A DNA stretch of 9,076 nt, taken from contig CALARR010000180.1 of NCBI GenBank assembly GCA_937889015.1, positions 1 through 9,076 on the forward strand, in the 5' to 3' direction. The translations under genes were made by a program, and so were the position numbers. Below the pieces are notes generated by a model, which saw only the letters and a list, made by a program, of their open reading frames with translations, made no database searches and had not been told where the DNA came from. Below, piece after piece: positions 1 through 6,016 of the stretch (position 1 is the stretch's first letter; each line of letters opens with the position of its first letter). The stretch is from an uncultured Planctomycetales bacterium (GTDB lineage: Bacteria > Planctomycetota > Planctomycetia > Pirellulales > Thermoguttaceae).

Positions 1-54
1 TCCCTAATCCCTAATCCCTAATCCCTAATCCCTAATCCCTAATCCCTAATCCCT
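1..54. repeat. Heptamer tandem array (TCCCTAA)n
   Basis: Seven perfect copies of TCCCTAA plus five bases of an eighth run from the first base of the window, so the array may continue to the left. It ends 12 bp before the accD start codon. Because the unit is 7 bp, each plus-strand frame meets TAA and each minus-strand frame meets TAG every 21 bp, so nothing can be translated through it. Function unknown: it could be a slippage-prone variable tract, a protein-binding array, or a spacer that insulates accD from upstream. The unit resembles plant-type telomere repeats, but nothing else here supports a chromosome end. Confidence 0.97.
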
Positions 55-66
55 GACCTCTTCTCC

Positions 67-918
67 ATGGCCGCCGGCAAAACCGATCCCAGCAGTTGGC
101 GAAATCTGATCAAGCGTCCCAAACGCGGCGTGCCGGAAGGGCTCTGGCGGCGGTGTCCGGGCTGCCAGAACACCATCTTCCGCAAGGAGGCCGAGCGGCG
201 CCTGGGCGTGTGCCCCGAGTGCGACTACCACTGGTACGTCTCGGCGCGCGAACGCATCCGGCAAGTCCTGGATGAGGGCACGTTCGAAGAGTGGGATGCC
301 GACCTGGCCCCGGCCGACCCCCTGGACTTCATCGACAAGGCCCCCTACAAGCAAAAGATCAAAGACGAACAGTCGCGCACCGGGCTCCGCGACGCGGCGG
401 TCGTGGGAACGGGCATGATCCGTGCCCGACGCGTGGCCTTCGGCGTCACCGATTCGGCCTTCATCATGGGCAGCATGGGCTCGGTGGTCGGCGAAAAACT
501 GACCCGCGCCATCGAACGAGCCACCGAACAGAAATTGCCCCTGATCATCATCAGCGGTTCCGGCGGCGGGGCGCGGATGCACGAGGGCATGCTCTCCCTG
601 ATGCAGATGGCCAAGGTCTCCGCGGCCCTGGCACGCTACGACAGCGCCGGCGGACTGTTCATCTCGGTGCTCACCAATCCCACCATGGGCGGCGTGGCGG
701 CCAGCTTCGCCTCGCTGGGCGACGTGATCTTCGCCGAACCCAAGGCGTTGATCGGCTTCGCCGGCCCGCGCACCATCAAGGCCACCATCCGCATCGAACT
801 GCCCAAGGGCTTCCAGACCAGCGAGTTCCTGCTGGAGCACGGCTACATCGACCGCATCGTGCCGCGCGAGAGCCTCAAGAGCGAGATCGCGCGCACCATC
901 GACTATTGCGGCAAGTGA
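67..918 (+). CDS. accD: Acetyl-CoA carboxylase carboxyltransferase subunit beta
   Basis: This is the beta subunit of the acetyl-CoA carboxylase carboxyltransferase, which with AccA moves the carboxyl group from biotin on AccB to acetyl-CoA, giving malonyl-CoA for fatty acid synthesis in the cytoplasm. The 283-residue product has the family's N-terminal four-cysteine zinc ribbon (C30, C33, C49, C52) followed by a crotonase-fold carboxyltransferase domain. Conserved glycine-rich segments are visible: GSMGSVVGEK (135-144), SGSGGGARMHEG (163-174), TNPTMGGVAASFA (203-215) and FAGPRTIKAT (231-240). Length is close to E. coli AccD (304), with a short C-terminus. The start is fixed within a small range because the heptamer array gives an in-frame TAA at 40-42 and ATG 67 is the first start codon after it. 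No Shine-Dalgarno precedes it. AccA, AccB and AccC are not in the window. Confidence 0.97.
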   Translation: MAAGKTDPSSWRNLIKRPKRGVPEGLWRRCPGCQNTIFRKEAERRLGVCPECDYHWYVSARERIRQVLDEGTFEEWDADLAPADPLDFIDKAPYKQKIKDEQSRTGLRDAAVVGTGMIRARRVAFGVTDSAFIMGSMGSVVGEKLTRAIERATEQKLPLIIISGSGGGARMHEGMLSLMQMAKVSAALARYDSAGGLFISVLTNPTMGGVAASFASLGDVIFAEPKALIGFAGPRTIKATIRIELPKGFQTSEFLLEHGYIDRIVPRESLKSEIARTIDYCGK

Positions 919-1307
919 CGTCTCCGCCGCCGCGCCCGTTCAGCGCGGCCGTCGCGTTGCGACTCCGCGCTCCACTGCCCGGCAAGCCGCCTCCGCAACG
1001 AACCTGCGGCCTGGATCGCTTGAGCAAGCTATGCCGATTGTGCCGCCGCCTCGGCTCCGATGGCCGCAGGCAACAAACGGCCTCTCGCTCCGCACGCCTC
1101 GGCGGATCGCCGGCAATGGCTCGTGTTTTCCCCCGCAAACGGCCGAAAAGGGCTCCAGGCGCGCGCAACAAGGGGTAGATTATTGATGCCGAGGTGCCCC
1201 TCGATCCCCAGGCACCGCGCGCTTGGCCGTGACCAGGCACCCGCGTCCTTGCGCCCGCCGCCGTCCCCCCATCGCCCCAGCCCGCACGCCCCACCCCCTA
1301 GCTCCCT
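919..1307. other. Gene-free region between accD and uppP
   Basis: Apart from the hairpin just after accD, I find no credible gene on either strand in these 389 bp. The open frames that cross it are Arg/Ala/Pro-rich GC artefacts. The one AT-rich island is around 1170-1185 and includes TAGATT (1176-1181), which could be a -10 box for uppP about 125 bp before its start; no good -35 box lies 16-18 bp upstream of it, so this is weak. The last 50 bp before uppP are strongly C-rich and lack a Shine-Dalgarno. Confidence 0.5.
929..949 (+). terminator. GC hairpin after accD, possible terminator
   Basis: A perfect 7-bp inverted repeat, GCCGCGC / GCGCGGC, with a 7-nt loop begins 10 bp after the accD stop codon. 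Its position suits transcription termination or 3'-end protection of the accD message. No T-tract follows, so a classical intrinsic terminator is not proven; in GC-rich DNA such stems can also arise by chance. Confidence 0.35.
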
Positions 1308-2111
1308 ATGCTCCTGCTCATTGCGATCATCCTCGGGGTGGTGGAAGGACTGACCGAGTTCCTGCCCATCTCTTCCACGGGCCACCTGATTCTCGTCGGC
1401 AACCTGCTGGGAGCCGAACGGCATCTGGGCCGCGAAGCGACCCAAGCCTTCGAGATCTTCATCCAGTTGGGGGCGATCCTGGCCGTCGTGGTCGCCTATC
1501 CGGGCCGATTCCGTGATCTGCTCAACCTCCGCTGCCGAAGCGGTTTCTCCGGGCTGCGTGCGATAGGGCTGCTGGCCGTGACGTCGATTCCCGCCGGGCT
1601 GGCCGGGCTGCTGGCCCACAAGCACATCCACGCCTGGCTCTTCAATCCCGTGGCCGTGGCCGCCGCCCTGGGCGTTGGGGCCCTGTGGATCCTGCTGGTG
1701 GAACACCGCCTGCCGCACACCGCCATCGACGATCTCGATGCGCTGAGCTGGCGCAAGGCCCTCGCGGTGGGCCTGTTCCAGACCCTCGCCCTCTGGCCCG
1801 GCATGTCGCGGTCGACGGCCACGATCCTCGGCGGCATGCTGTCCGGCCTGAACCGCGGCGTGGCCGCCGAGTATTCGTTCCTCTCCGCCGTGCCCCTCCT
1901 CGGCGCCGCCGCGTGCTACTCGCTGTACGCAAGCTGGGACGCGCTGGGCGCCGAACACGTGATCCCCTTTGCCGTGGGCTTCGCCGTGTCGTTCGTCGCG
2001 GCCTTGCTTGCCATCCGCGCGTTCGTCGGCTTCCTGCGGCGCCACAACCTGACGCCCTTCGCCTGGTACCGCCTGGTGCTGGCCGGCCTGGTGCTGTGGC
2101 TCTGGCTCTGA
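1308..2111 (+). CDS. uppP: Undecaprenyl-diphosphate phosphatase (UppP/BacA)
   Basis: This is an integral membrane phosphatase that removes one phosphate from undecaprenyl diphosphate, recycling the lipid carrier used for peptidoglycan and surface polysaccharides; extra copies give bacitracin tolerance. The 267-residue protein matches the family length (E. coli 273). Signature segment 1 is at the N-terminus: E13 and E17 of the glutamate-rich motif, then SSTGH ending in H26. Signature segment 2 is PGMSRS (164-169) with catalytic R168. A conserved RRHNLTPFAWYR stretch is at 244-255. Several hydrophobic membrane segments fill the rest. The start is well fixed: an in-frame TAG lies only two codons before ATG 1308, and the protein begins right at the first helix as in the family. 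There is no Shine-Dalgarno; the preceding bases are pyrimidine-rich. It stands alone on its strand and converges on the SDR gene. Confidence 0.97.
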   Translation: MLLLIAIILGVVEGLTEFLPISSTGHLILVGNLLGAERHLGREATQAFEIFIQLGAILAVVVAYPGRFRDLLNLRCRSGFSGLRAIGLLAVTSIPAGLAGLLAHKHIHAWLFNPVAVAAALGVGALWILLVEHRLPHTAIDDLDALSWRKALAVGLFQTLALWPGMSRSTATILGGMLSGLNRGVAAEYSFLSAVPLLGAAACYSLYASWDALGAEHVIPFAVGFAVSFVAALLAIRAFVGFLRRHNLTPFAWYRLVLAGLVLWLWL

Positions 2112-2136
2112 TCGGCGCAACGCGCGGCGCGTCACT

Positions 2137-2174
2137 GAAGCCTGAAGCGCCAGCGAAGGCAACCGGCCACGGCT
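2137..2174. repeat. Possible dispersed intergenic repeat between convergent genes
   Basis: The 138 bp between uppP and the SDR stop contain TGAAGCGCCAGCGAAGG followed by ACCGGCCACGGCT. I remember closely similar AAGCGCCAGCGA plus CCGGCCACGG segments as frequent intergenic repeats of Pirellulales genomes; this is memory, not a search. The ten bases GGCCACGGCT at 2165-2174 recur exactly at 5731-5740, inside the palindrome before the dehydrogenase operon. A small hairpin (ACGCG, 3-nt loop, CGCGT; 2120-2132) lies just after the uppP stop. No T-rich terminator is seen for either converging gene. Confidence 0.35.
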
Positions 2175-2249
2175 CCCGCGTTTGCGATTCGGGCGTCGAT
2201 AGGTCGACAGATTCCGGGACCGGTTCTTCCCATTCCGCACCGGCGGCCG

Positions 2250-3113
2250 CTACTTCAAGCCCATCGAGTCGCGCATGAAGTAGTCCATCAGCCGGTCGCT
2301 GAGCCGGCCCGCGGCCCAGATCGCCAACCGCGTGCGCAAGCCCAACGGATAGCGGCTCTTGGGCTGGGGGGCCAGCAGGGCGTGGCGGATGGCGGCGACG
2401 ACCTTGGCGACCGGCATGCCCTTGGCCCCCATCTTCTCGCCCGCCTCACGCGCGCGGATCAGTTCGGCGGCGTATTTGCGCCCCACCTCGCCCGGCATGC
2501 GGCCCATGAGCGCCTCGGCGCTGTCTTGGAACTTGCCCCAGATGCTGGTGGCCACGTTGTCGGGCTGAACCAGCGATACGGGAATCTGCCACATCCGCAG
2601 TTCCATGCGCAGCGCGTCGGCCACCGCCTCCAGGGCGTGCTTGGTGGCCGCATAGGCGCCCATGAAGGGCGGCGTCACGCGCCCGGCAATCGATCCCACG
2701 ATCACGATCCGCCCCTGCCCCGACCGCACCAAGGGCAGCATCGCCTGGGTTACCGCCTGCGTGCCCAATACGTTCACCTCGAATTGCCGGCGAAAGTCCT
2801 CGGCCGGCAGCAGTTCCAACGGCCCGGGCACGATGATCCCCGCGTTGTTGACCAGCCCCTGCAGGCCGCGCGGCCCCACCGCCGCGGCGATGCTCTCCGC
2901 CGCCGAGCGGATGGCCGCCGGATCGGTCACGTCCAGCAGCATGGGCTGCAGGCGCGACGTCGCCTGGTCGCGCAGCCGCTGGCCGTCTTCAGCCTTGCGC
3001 ACCCCGGCGTAGACCGTGTGCCCCAAGCGATCCAGCTCCAGGGCGCAGGCCGCGCCGATGCCCGTCGACGCGCCCGTGATGAGGATCGTGCGCGGTTTCG
3101 TAACGTGATTCAT
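2250..3113 (-). CDS. Classical short-chain dehydrogenase/reductase (SDR)
   Basis: This is an NAD(P)(H)-dependent oxidoreductase of the classical SDR family, acting on an alcohol or ketone that cannot be read from sequence. The 287-residue protein has the cofactor motif TGASTGIG (13-20), D61 in LDVTD, NNAG (89-92), and a full catalytic tetrad: N114, S141, Y154 and K158. The overall shape, with about 100 residues after the active site ending in a hydrophobic-basic tail (roughly 245-287), resembles retinol or 17-beta-hydroxysteroid dehydrogenase-like SDRs that act on lipids. The usual PG after the active site is P184-D185. It is the last gene of a minus-strand operon: its ATG overlaps the sulfotransferase stop as ATGA, and AGGTG lies 5 nt upstream. 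A substrate shared with the dehydrogenase and sulfotransferase is inferred from context only. Confidence 0.9.
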   Translation of the reverse strand: MNHVTKPRTILITGASTGIGAACALELDRLGHTVYAGVRKAEDGQRLRDQATSRLQPMLLDVTDPAAIRSAAESIAAAVGPRGLQGLVNNAGIIVPGPLELLPAEDFRRQFEVNVLGTQAVTQAMLPLVRSGQGRIVIVGSIAGRVTPPFMGAYAATKHALEAVADALRMELRMWQIPVSLVQPDNVATSIWGKFQDSAEALMGRMPGEVGRKYAAELIRAREAGEKMGAKGMPVAKVVAAIRHALLAPQPKSRYPLGLRTRLAIWAAGRLSDRLMDYFMRDSMGLK

Positions 3114-4339
3114 GAGGACACCTGCTGCAAGTCGGAGTCCGGCCCGCTGCCGGTCGGCGCGGCCGATTCATCCCGGGCATAGTCGTAGTTGTCGAAATAG
3201 GCGCGCCAGCGCCGGTTGATCTGCTGGCGAAGCTGCGGATCCAATTGGTGCCGGTTGGGCCGGTAGCCAGCGGTGCGCGACACATACTCGTCCAGGGCCG
3301 GCCGCACCAGTTCAAACCGATCCAATCCCAAGGCGGCGTACACCTGCTGCATCTGGCCGATCGGATCGCGCACCAGCTCCTCGTACCGCACCTGGCAGAA
3401 CTGGCCCGCGCCGATCAACTTGCGGTCCTCCTCGAAGACCTCGTACATGTGCTCGAACACCCGGAAGACCTGCTCCTCCAGTCCCACGCACCGCGGCACT
3501 TGCAGACCGTGGAACGACGACATCCGCTTCCAGGTCTTGATCGTCGACGGATACAGCTCGTACGGATTGCGCACGATGTGTACGAACCGCGCCTTGGGAA
3601 ACATCTCCAGCAAAGTGCGAATGCGGCAGGTGTGCTGGGGCGTCTTGAGCACGATCCGCTTGGGTTTCTGCACCGTCAGGCACTTCAAGAACCACAACAG
3701 GCCCCGCTTCCATCGAGCCAGGTCCGCCGGCGGCACCTGGCGCAGGTCCAGATACTCCGCGCACTGCGGCGGCCGGTTGAAGAACGCCAGCGACAAGTAA
3801 GGCGAAGGCAGCCCCATGTTGCACAAGGCCCACTCGTCCTCCTGCGGCGCTTGCCAGCTCACCTCCATGTTGTCCATCGGCCGCCGCTTGGGCAGCAGAT
3901 AACGCAGCCACCAGGTAACGTGATTCTCCGTCAGCAGAAAGTGGTTGGGACCGAAGCAGGCGTAGGTGTTGGGGTAGGTGTGGCGCGGATCGGCGGCCAG
4001 CAACTCGTGCAGCAGCGTCGTGCCCGAACGCCAGTGCCCGACCACGAAGATCGGATCGTCGACCAGGTCCGTGCGCGCGATCTTGCGGCCGTAGAACAGC
4101 ATCTGCAGCAGCCACATCGCCGAGTTGAACAGGCTCAAGGCGCTGATCACCAGCGCCATCCCGATCCGCGAAGGGGACACGGCAAAGCGATTCCGCACCA
4201 GCAGCCGCATCCAGCCGCCGAAGTTCATTCCGTTCCAGATCCGCAACTCCCAGGGCTGCGCCACGGCGGCGCCGCCGTCACCGGCCGACGATTTGGCCGC
4301 GGCGTCGGGAGAAGGGGTCTCCGCAGGCTTCACAGACAT
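3110..4339 (-). CDS. PAPS-dependent sulfotransferase (Sulfotransf_3 type)
   Basis: The enzyme should transfer a sulfo group from 3'-phosphoadenosine 5'-phosphosulfate to a hydroxyl or amine acceptor. The 409-residue protein has the 5'-phosphosulfate loop GHWRSGTT (101-108), and the 3'-phosphate segment VHIVRNPYELYPST (253-266) with R257 and S265. The context DPRHTYPNTYACF (118-129 and on) is typical of the Sulfotransf_3 group, which is abundant in planctomycetes. The first 30 residues are Ala/Pro/Gly-rich and probably disordered; residues about 60-83 are hydrophobic enough for membrane association, which would suit a lipid acceptor. It is the middle gene of the operon: its ATG comes 6 bp after the dehydrogenase stop, and its own stop overlaps the SDR start. 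The acceptor is unknown; sulfated lipid or sterol-like compounds are an inference from the neighbours. Confidence 0.9.
   Translation of the reverse strand: MSVKPAETPSPDAAAKSSAGDGGAAVAQPWELRIWNGMNFGGWMRLLVRNRFAVSPSRIGMALVISALSLFNSAMWLLQMLFYGRKIARTDLVDDPIFVVGHWRSGTTLLHELLAADPRHTYPNTYACFGPNHFLLTENHVTWWLRYLLPKRRPMDNMEVSWQAPQEDEWALCNMGLPSPYLSLAFFNRPPQCAEYLDLRQVPPADLARWKRGLLWFLKCLTVQKPKRIVLKTPQHTCRIRTLLEMFPKARFVHIVRNPYELYPSTIKTWKRMSSFHGLQVPRCVGLEEQVFRVFEHMYEVFEEDRKLIGAGQFCQVRYEELVRDPIGQMQQVYAALGLDRFELVRPALDEYVSRTAGYRPNRHQLDPQLRQQINRRWRAYFDNYDYARDESAAPTGSGPDSDLQQVSS
3119..3123 (-). promoter_or_regulatory. Shine-Dalgarno of the SDR gene
   Basis: AGGTG on the minus strand sits 5 nt before the SDR ATG, inside the last codons of the sulfotransferase. 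Together with the ATGA stop/start overlap this indicates translational coupling and confirms the SDR start. Confidence 0.75.
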
Positions 4340-4345
4340 GCCAAC

Positions 4346-4351
4346 TCACCT
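4346..4351 (-). promoter_or_regulatory. Shine-Dalgarno of the sulfotransferase, overlapping the upstream stop
   Basis: AGGTGA on the minus strand lies 6 nt before the sulfotransferase ATG. Its last three bases are the TGA stop of the dehydrogenase gene, so ribosomes ending there are placed directly on the next start. This supports both the start choice and one transcript. Confidence 0.8.
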
Positions 4352-5668
4352 CGTGGGATAGAATTTCCGCCCCTCCGCCGCCATCTCCAGCAGCAACGGC
4401 GTGGGAAGCATCCGCGCGCCCAAAGCCCCCAGCGGGGCCAGGTGCGCCACAATCCGGGCCGCGCCGACCTCGTCGGCCCACAACAACAACCCGCCCCGGT
4501 CCTGGGGGAAACCCAAGCCCAGCACGATGCCCAGGTCCACGTCGCTGGGACGCGCGGCCGTGCCGTCGGCCAACAACCGCGTGGCCTCCAACAGCATCGG
4601 CAGGATCAGCCGCGCGGCGATCTCCTCCGCCGCCCACGCGCGCCGCGGAGCCGTCCACCGCTGCAACACGCCGTCGCATTGCCGATCGTAGCGCGGAACG
4701 GCGTCCACGCCCTCGCCCTCGTAGACATAGAAGCCCGCGTCCGACTTGCGCCCCAATCGCCGCGCCTTGACCATGGCCACCAATAAAGGCGTGGTCGGCA
4801 CGATCTGCGGAAACGCCCCCGCAAAAATCCAGGCGCAATTCAAGGCCGTGTCCAGGCCGATCTCGTCCAGCATCCGCAACGGCCCCCAGGCCATGCCGAA
4901 CTGCTGCGCCGCCTCGTCCACCGCCTCCGGCGCGGCGCCGTCCATCAACAGTTGCAGGGCGTCGCCCAGATACGCCTGCAGCAACCGGTTCACCACAAAA
5001 CCATAGCCGTCCCCCACACGCAGCGGAATCATGCCCATCCGCCGCGCAAAATCCACCGCCGCCGCAAGCGTGTCCACCCCCGTCTCCGGCCCGGCAATCA
5101 CCTCCACCAACGGCCGGCTCTGCACCGGGTAGAAGAAGTGCAGGCCGCAGAAACGCTGCGGATGGGCCAGCCCCTTCGCCAGCAGCTCGATCCGCACCGT
5201 CGACGTGTTCGAGGCCAGCACGCACCGCGAGGCCAGATGGGGTTCCAACGCTGCATACAGCCGGCCCTTCACAGCGGGGTCTTCCGGCACCGATTCCAGC
5301 ACCACGTCCGCCGCAGCCAGGTCGGCCAGCCGCGACGTGGTCCGCAGACGATCCAACGACGGCGGACCAGCCCCTGGGCCCGCCGCCTGGGCCATCGCCG
5401 CAGCCACGCGCTGCGGTGCCGCGGCCAGCGCCGGTTCGCTGGCGTCGGCCAGGATCACACCCAGGTCGTGCCGCAGGGCGCGCGCGGCAATCGCCGTGCC
5501 CATCACCCCTGCCCCGACAATCCCCAGACGCTCCCAACGATCGACGCTGCTGGGCGGATACTCGACCGCCAAGGTCCGCCGATGAGCGGCCAGCAGCCCC
5601 TCGAAACGCTCGGCCAGCCCCGGCGACCTGCCGTTAAGAAACATGGATTGGGCGATCGAATGAGACAT
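4346..5668 (-). CDS. 3-hydroxyacyl-CoA dehydrogenase, stand-alone FadB/FadJ C-terminal-like
   Basis: The enzyme should oxidise (S)-3-hydroxyacyl-CoA to 3-ketoacyl-CoA with NAD+. From the chosen start it has 440 residues: a Rossmann domain beginning at GAGVMG (52-57), then the catalytic set S156, H177, E189 and N227, with the same spacing as S137/H158/E170/N208 of the mitochondrial enzyme, then two helical 3HCDH domains (about 222-318 and 345-440) like those of FadB/FadJ. Residues 1-45 resemble the linker that joins the hydratase half to the dehydrogenase half in those fusions, but the hydratase itself is absent. The frame is open back to 5920; I start at ATG 5668 because family similarity begins near there and a -10-like box lies 39 bp upstream. 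ATG 5647 is an alternative. No Shine-Dalgarno is seen. It is the first gene of the operon with the sulfotransferase and SDR. Confidence 0.9.
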   Translation of the reverse strand: MSHSIAQSMFLNGRSPGLAERFEGLLAAHRRTLAVEYPPSSVDRWERLGIVGAGVMGTAIAARALRHDLGVILADASEPALAAAPQRVAAAMAQAAGPGAGPPSLDRLRTTSRLADLAAADVVLESVPEDPAVKGRLYAALEPHLASRCVLASNTSTVRIELLAKGLAHPQRFCGLHFFYPVQSRPLVEVIAGPETGVDTLAAAVDFARRMGMIPLRVGDGYGFVVNRLLQAYLGDALQLLMDGAAPEAVDEAAQQFGMAWGPLRMLDEIGLDTALNCAWIFAGAFPQIVPTTPLLVAMVKARRLGRKSDAGFYVYEGEGVDAVPRYDRQCDGVLQRWTAPRRAWAAEEIAARLILPMLLEATRLLADGTAARPSDVDLGIVLGLGFPQDRGGLLLWADEVGAARIVAHLAPLGALGARMLPTPLLLEMAAEGRKFYPTR

Positions 5669-5706
5669 AGCTCGCAAGAAGGGTTCAGCTCGAACAACTC
5701 TCTCGC

Positions 5707-5712
5707 AGTATA
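5707..5712 (-). promoter_or_regulatory. -10-like box TATACT before the dehydrogenase operon
   Basis: The minus strand reads GGATTATACTGCGAG here. TATACT is one base from the sigma-70 -10 consensus and stands out from the GC-rich surroundings. Transcription would start near 5700, giving a leader of about 32 nt. No TTGACA-like box lies 16-18 bp upstream; instead a perfect palindrome occupies about -31 to -49, so an activator or other factor may substitute. The same bases read TATAAT (5709-5714) on the plus strand, but no plus-strand gene follows. Confidence 0.45.
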
Positions 5713-5730
5713 ATCCGACCAGGGCCTCAG

Positions 5731-5749
5731 GGCCACGGCTGCCGTGGCC
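5731..5749. repeat. 19-bp palindrome, possible operator
   Basis: GGCCACGG, a 3-nt centre, then CCGTGGCC form a perfect 8-bp inverted repeat. It lies where the -35 element of the dehydrogenase operon promoter would be, so it may be a regulator site. It overlaps by 3 bp a second inverted repeat at 5747-5766 (GCCGGG / CCCGGC, 8-nt loop); as RNA the two stems cannot both form fully. Its left half recurs at 2165-2174, which favours a dispersed-repeat origin. Operator, terminator and repeat element all remain possible. Confidence 0.6.
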
Positions 5750-5910
5750 GGGGGTGTATTCCCGGCGTTCTCTGCCGTTTTCCCCCTTTTCCGTTTCTCC
5801 TTCTTTCACAAAGAACTCATCCCGGAACGACCACTGCCAGGTCGAGCGGCCCAGTCGGAGCAAGCTGCCAATATGCAGGTTCTGGGGTTGGCCCAAAAAC
5901 CTGCGAGAAG

Positions 5911-5999
5911 AAGGCGACACGCACTAGATCGCCTTTCAGGCACCTGTAGCGTCTCCTTCGCCTTCGCAACCGTGGTCACGCGCCGCCGGGGACGCTACA
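5911..5999 (-). terminator. Twin hairpins after the radical SAM gene
   Basis: Starting 17 bp after the radical SAM stop, TGTAGCGTCTCC (5945-5956) pairs with GGGGACGCTACA (5988-5999) over 12 bp with one G-U, closing a 31-nt loop. A second stem, AAGGCGA (5911-5917) with TCGCCTT (5929-5935), follows after 9 bp. On the minus strand TTTTT occurs 11 nt further (5899-5895), inside a third hairpin. This looks like a terminator region or a mobile REP-like element; a U-tract directly after a stem is lacking, so termination is inferred from position. Confidence 0.45.
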
Positions 6000-6016
6000 C
6001 CTGGGTGCGCCGCGCA

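Larger units (their letters stand above)
5669..6016. other. Structured intergenic region between radical SAM gene and dehydrogenase operon
   Basis: No credible gene lies in these 348 bp. From right to left they hold a large inverted repeat (5945-5999), a 7-bp stem (5911-5917 with 5929-5935), a third hairpin (GCAGGTT 5875-5881 with AACCTGC 5898-5904, plus an inner TGGG/CCCA pairing), a pyrimidine run on the plus strand (5778-5807, one G), two overlapping palindromes (5731-5766) and the TATACT box. The region most likely ends the radical SAM transcript and starts the next operon. Confidence 0.6.

Noticed and set aside
1..54. Telomere or CRISPR array
   Set aside because: The 7-bp unit has no spacers, so it is not CRISPR; nothing indicates a linear chromosome end, and a bacterial gene follows directly.
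46..840. 264-codon minus-strand frame over accD
   Set aside because: It is the antisense of accD, with no family features.
1029..2240. 403-codon minus-strand frame over uppP
   Set aside because: It is antisense to a clear uppP gene and has Gly/Gln/Arg-rich composition with no recognisable domain.
3245..4786. 513-codon plus-strand frame over the sulfotransferase
   Set aside because: It is antisense to a well-supported sulfotransferase and dehydrogenase; composition is His/Arg/Gln-rich low complexity.
5709..5714. Perfect TATAAT on the plus strand
   Set aside because: No -35 partner at proper spacing and no plus-strand gene downstream; it is the reverse reading of the minus-strand TATACT region.
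5669..5920. 84-residue N-terminal extension of the dehydrogenase
   Set aside because: It would contain the -10-like box and both palindromes, and its Arg/Glu/Gly-rich sequence does not look like family sequence.
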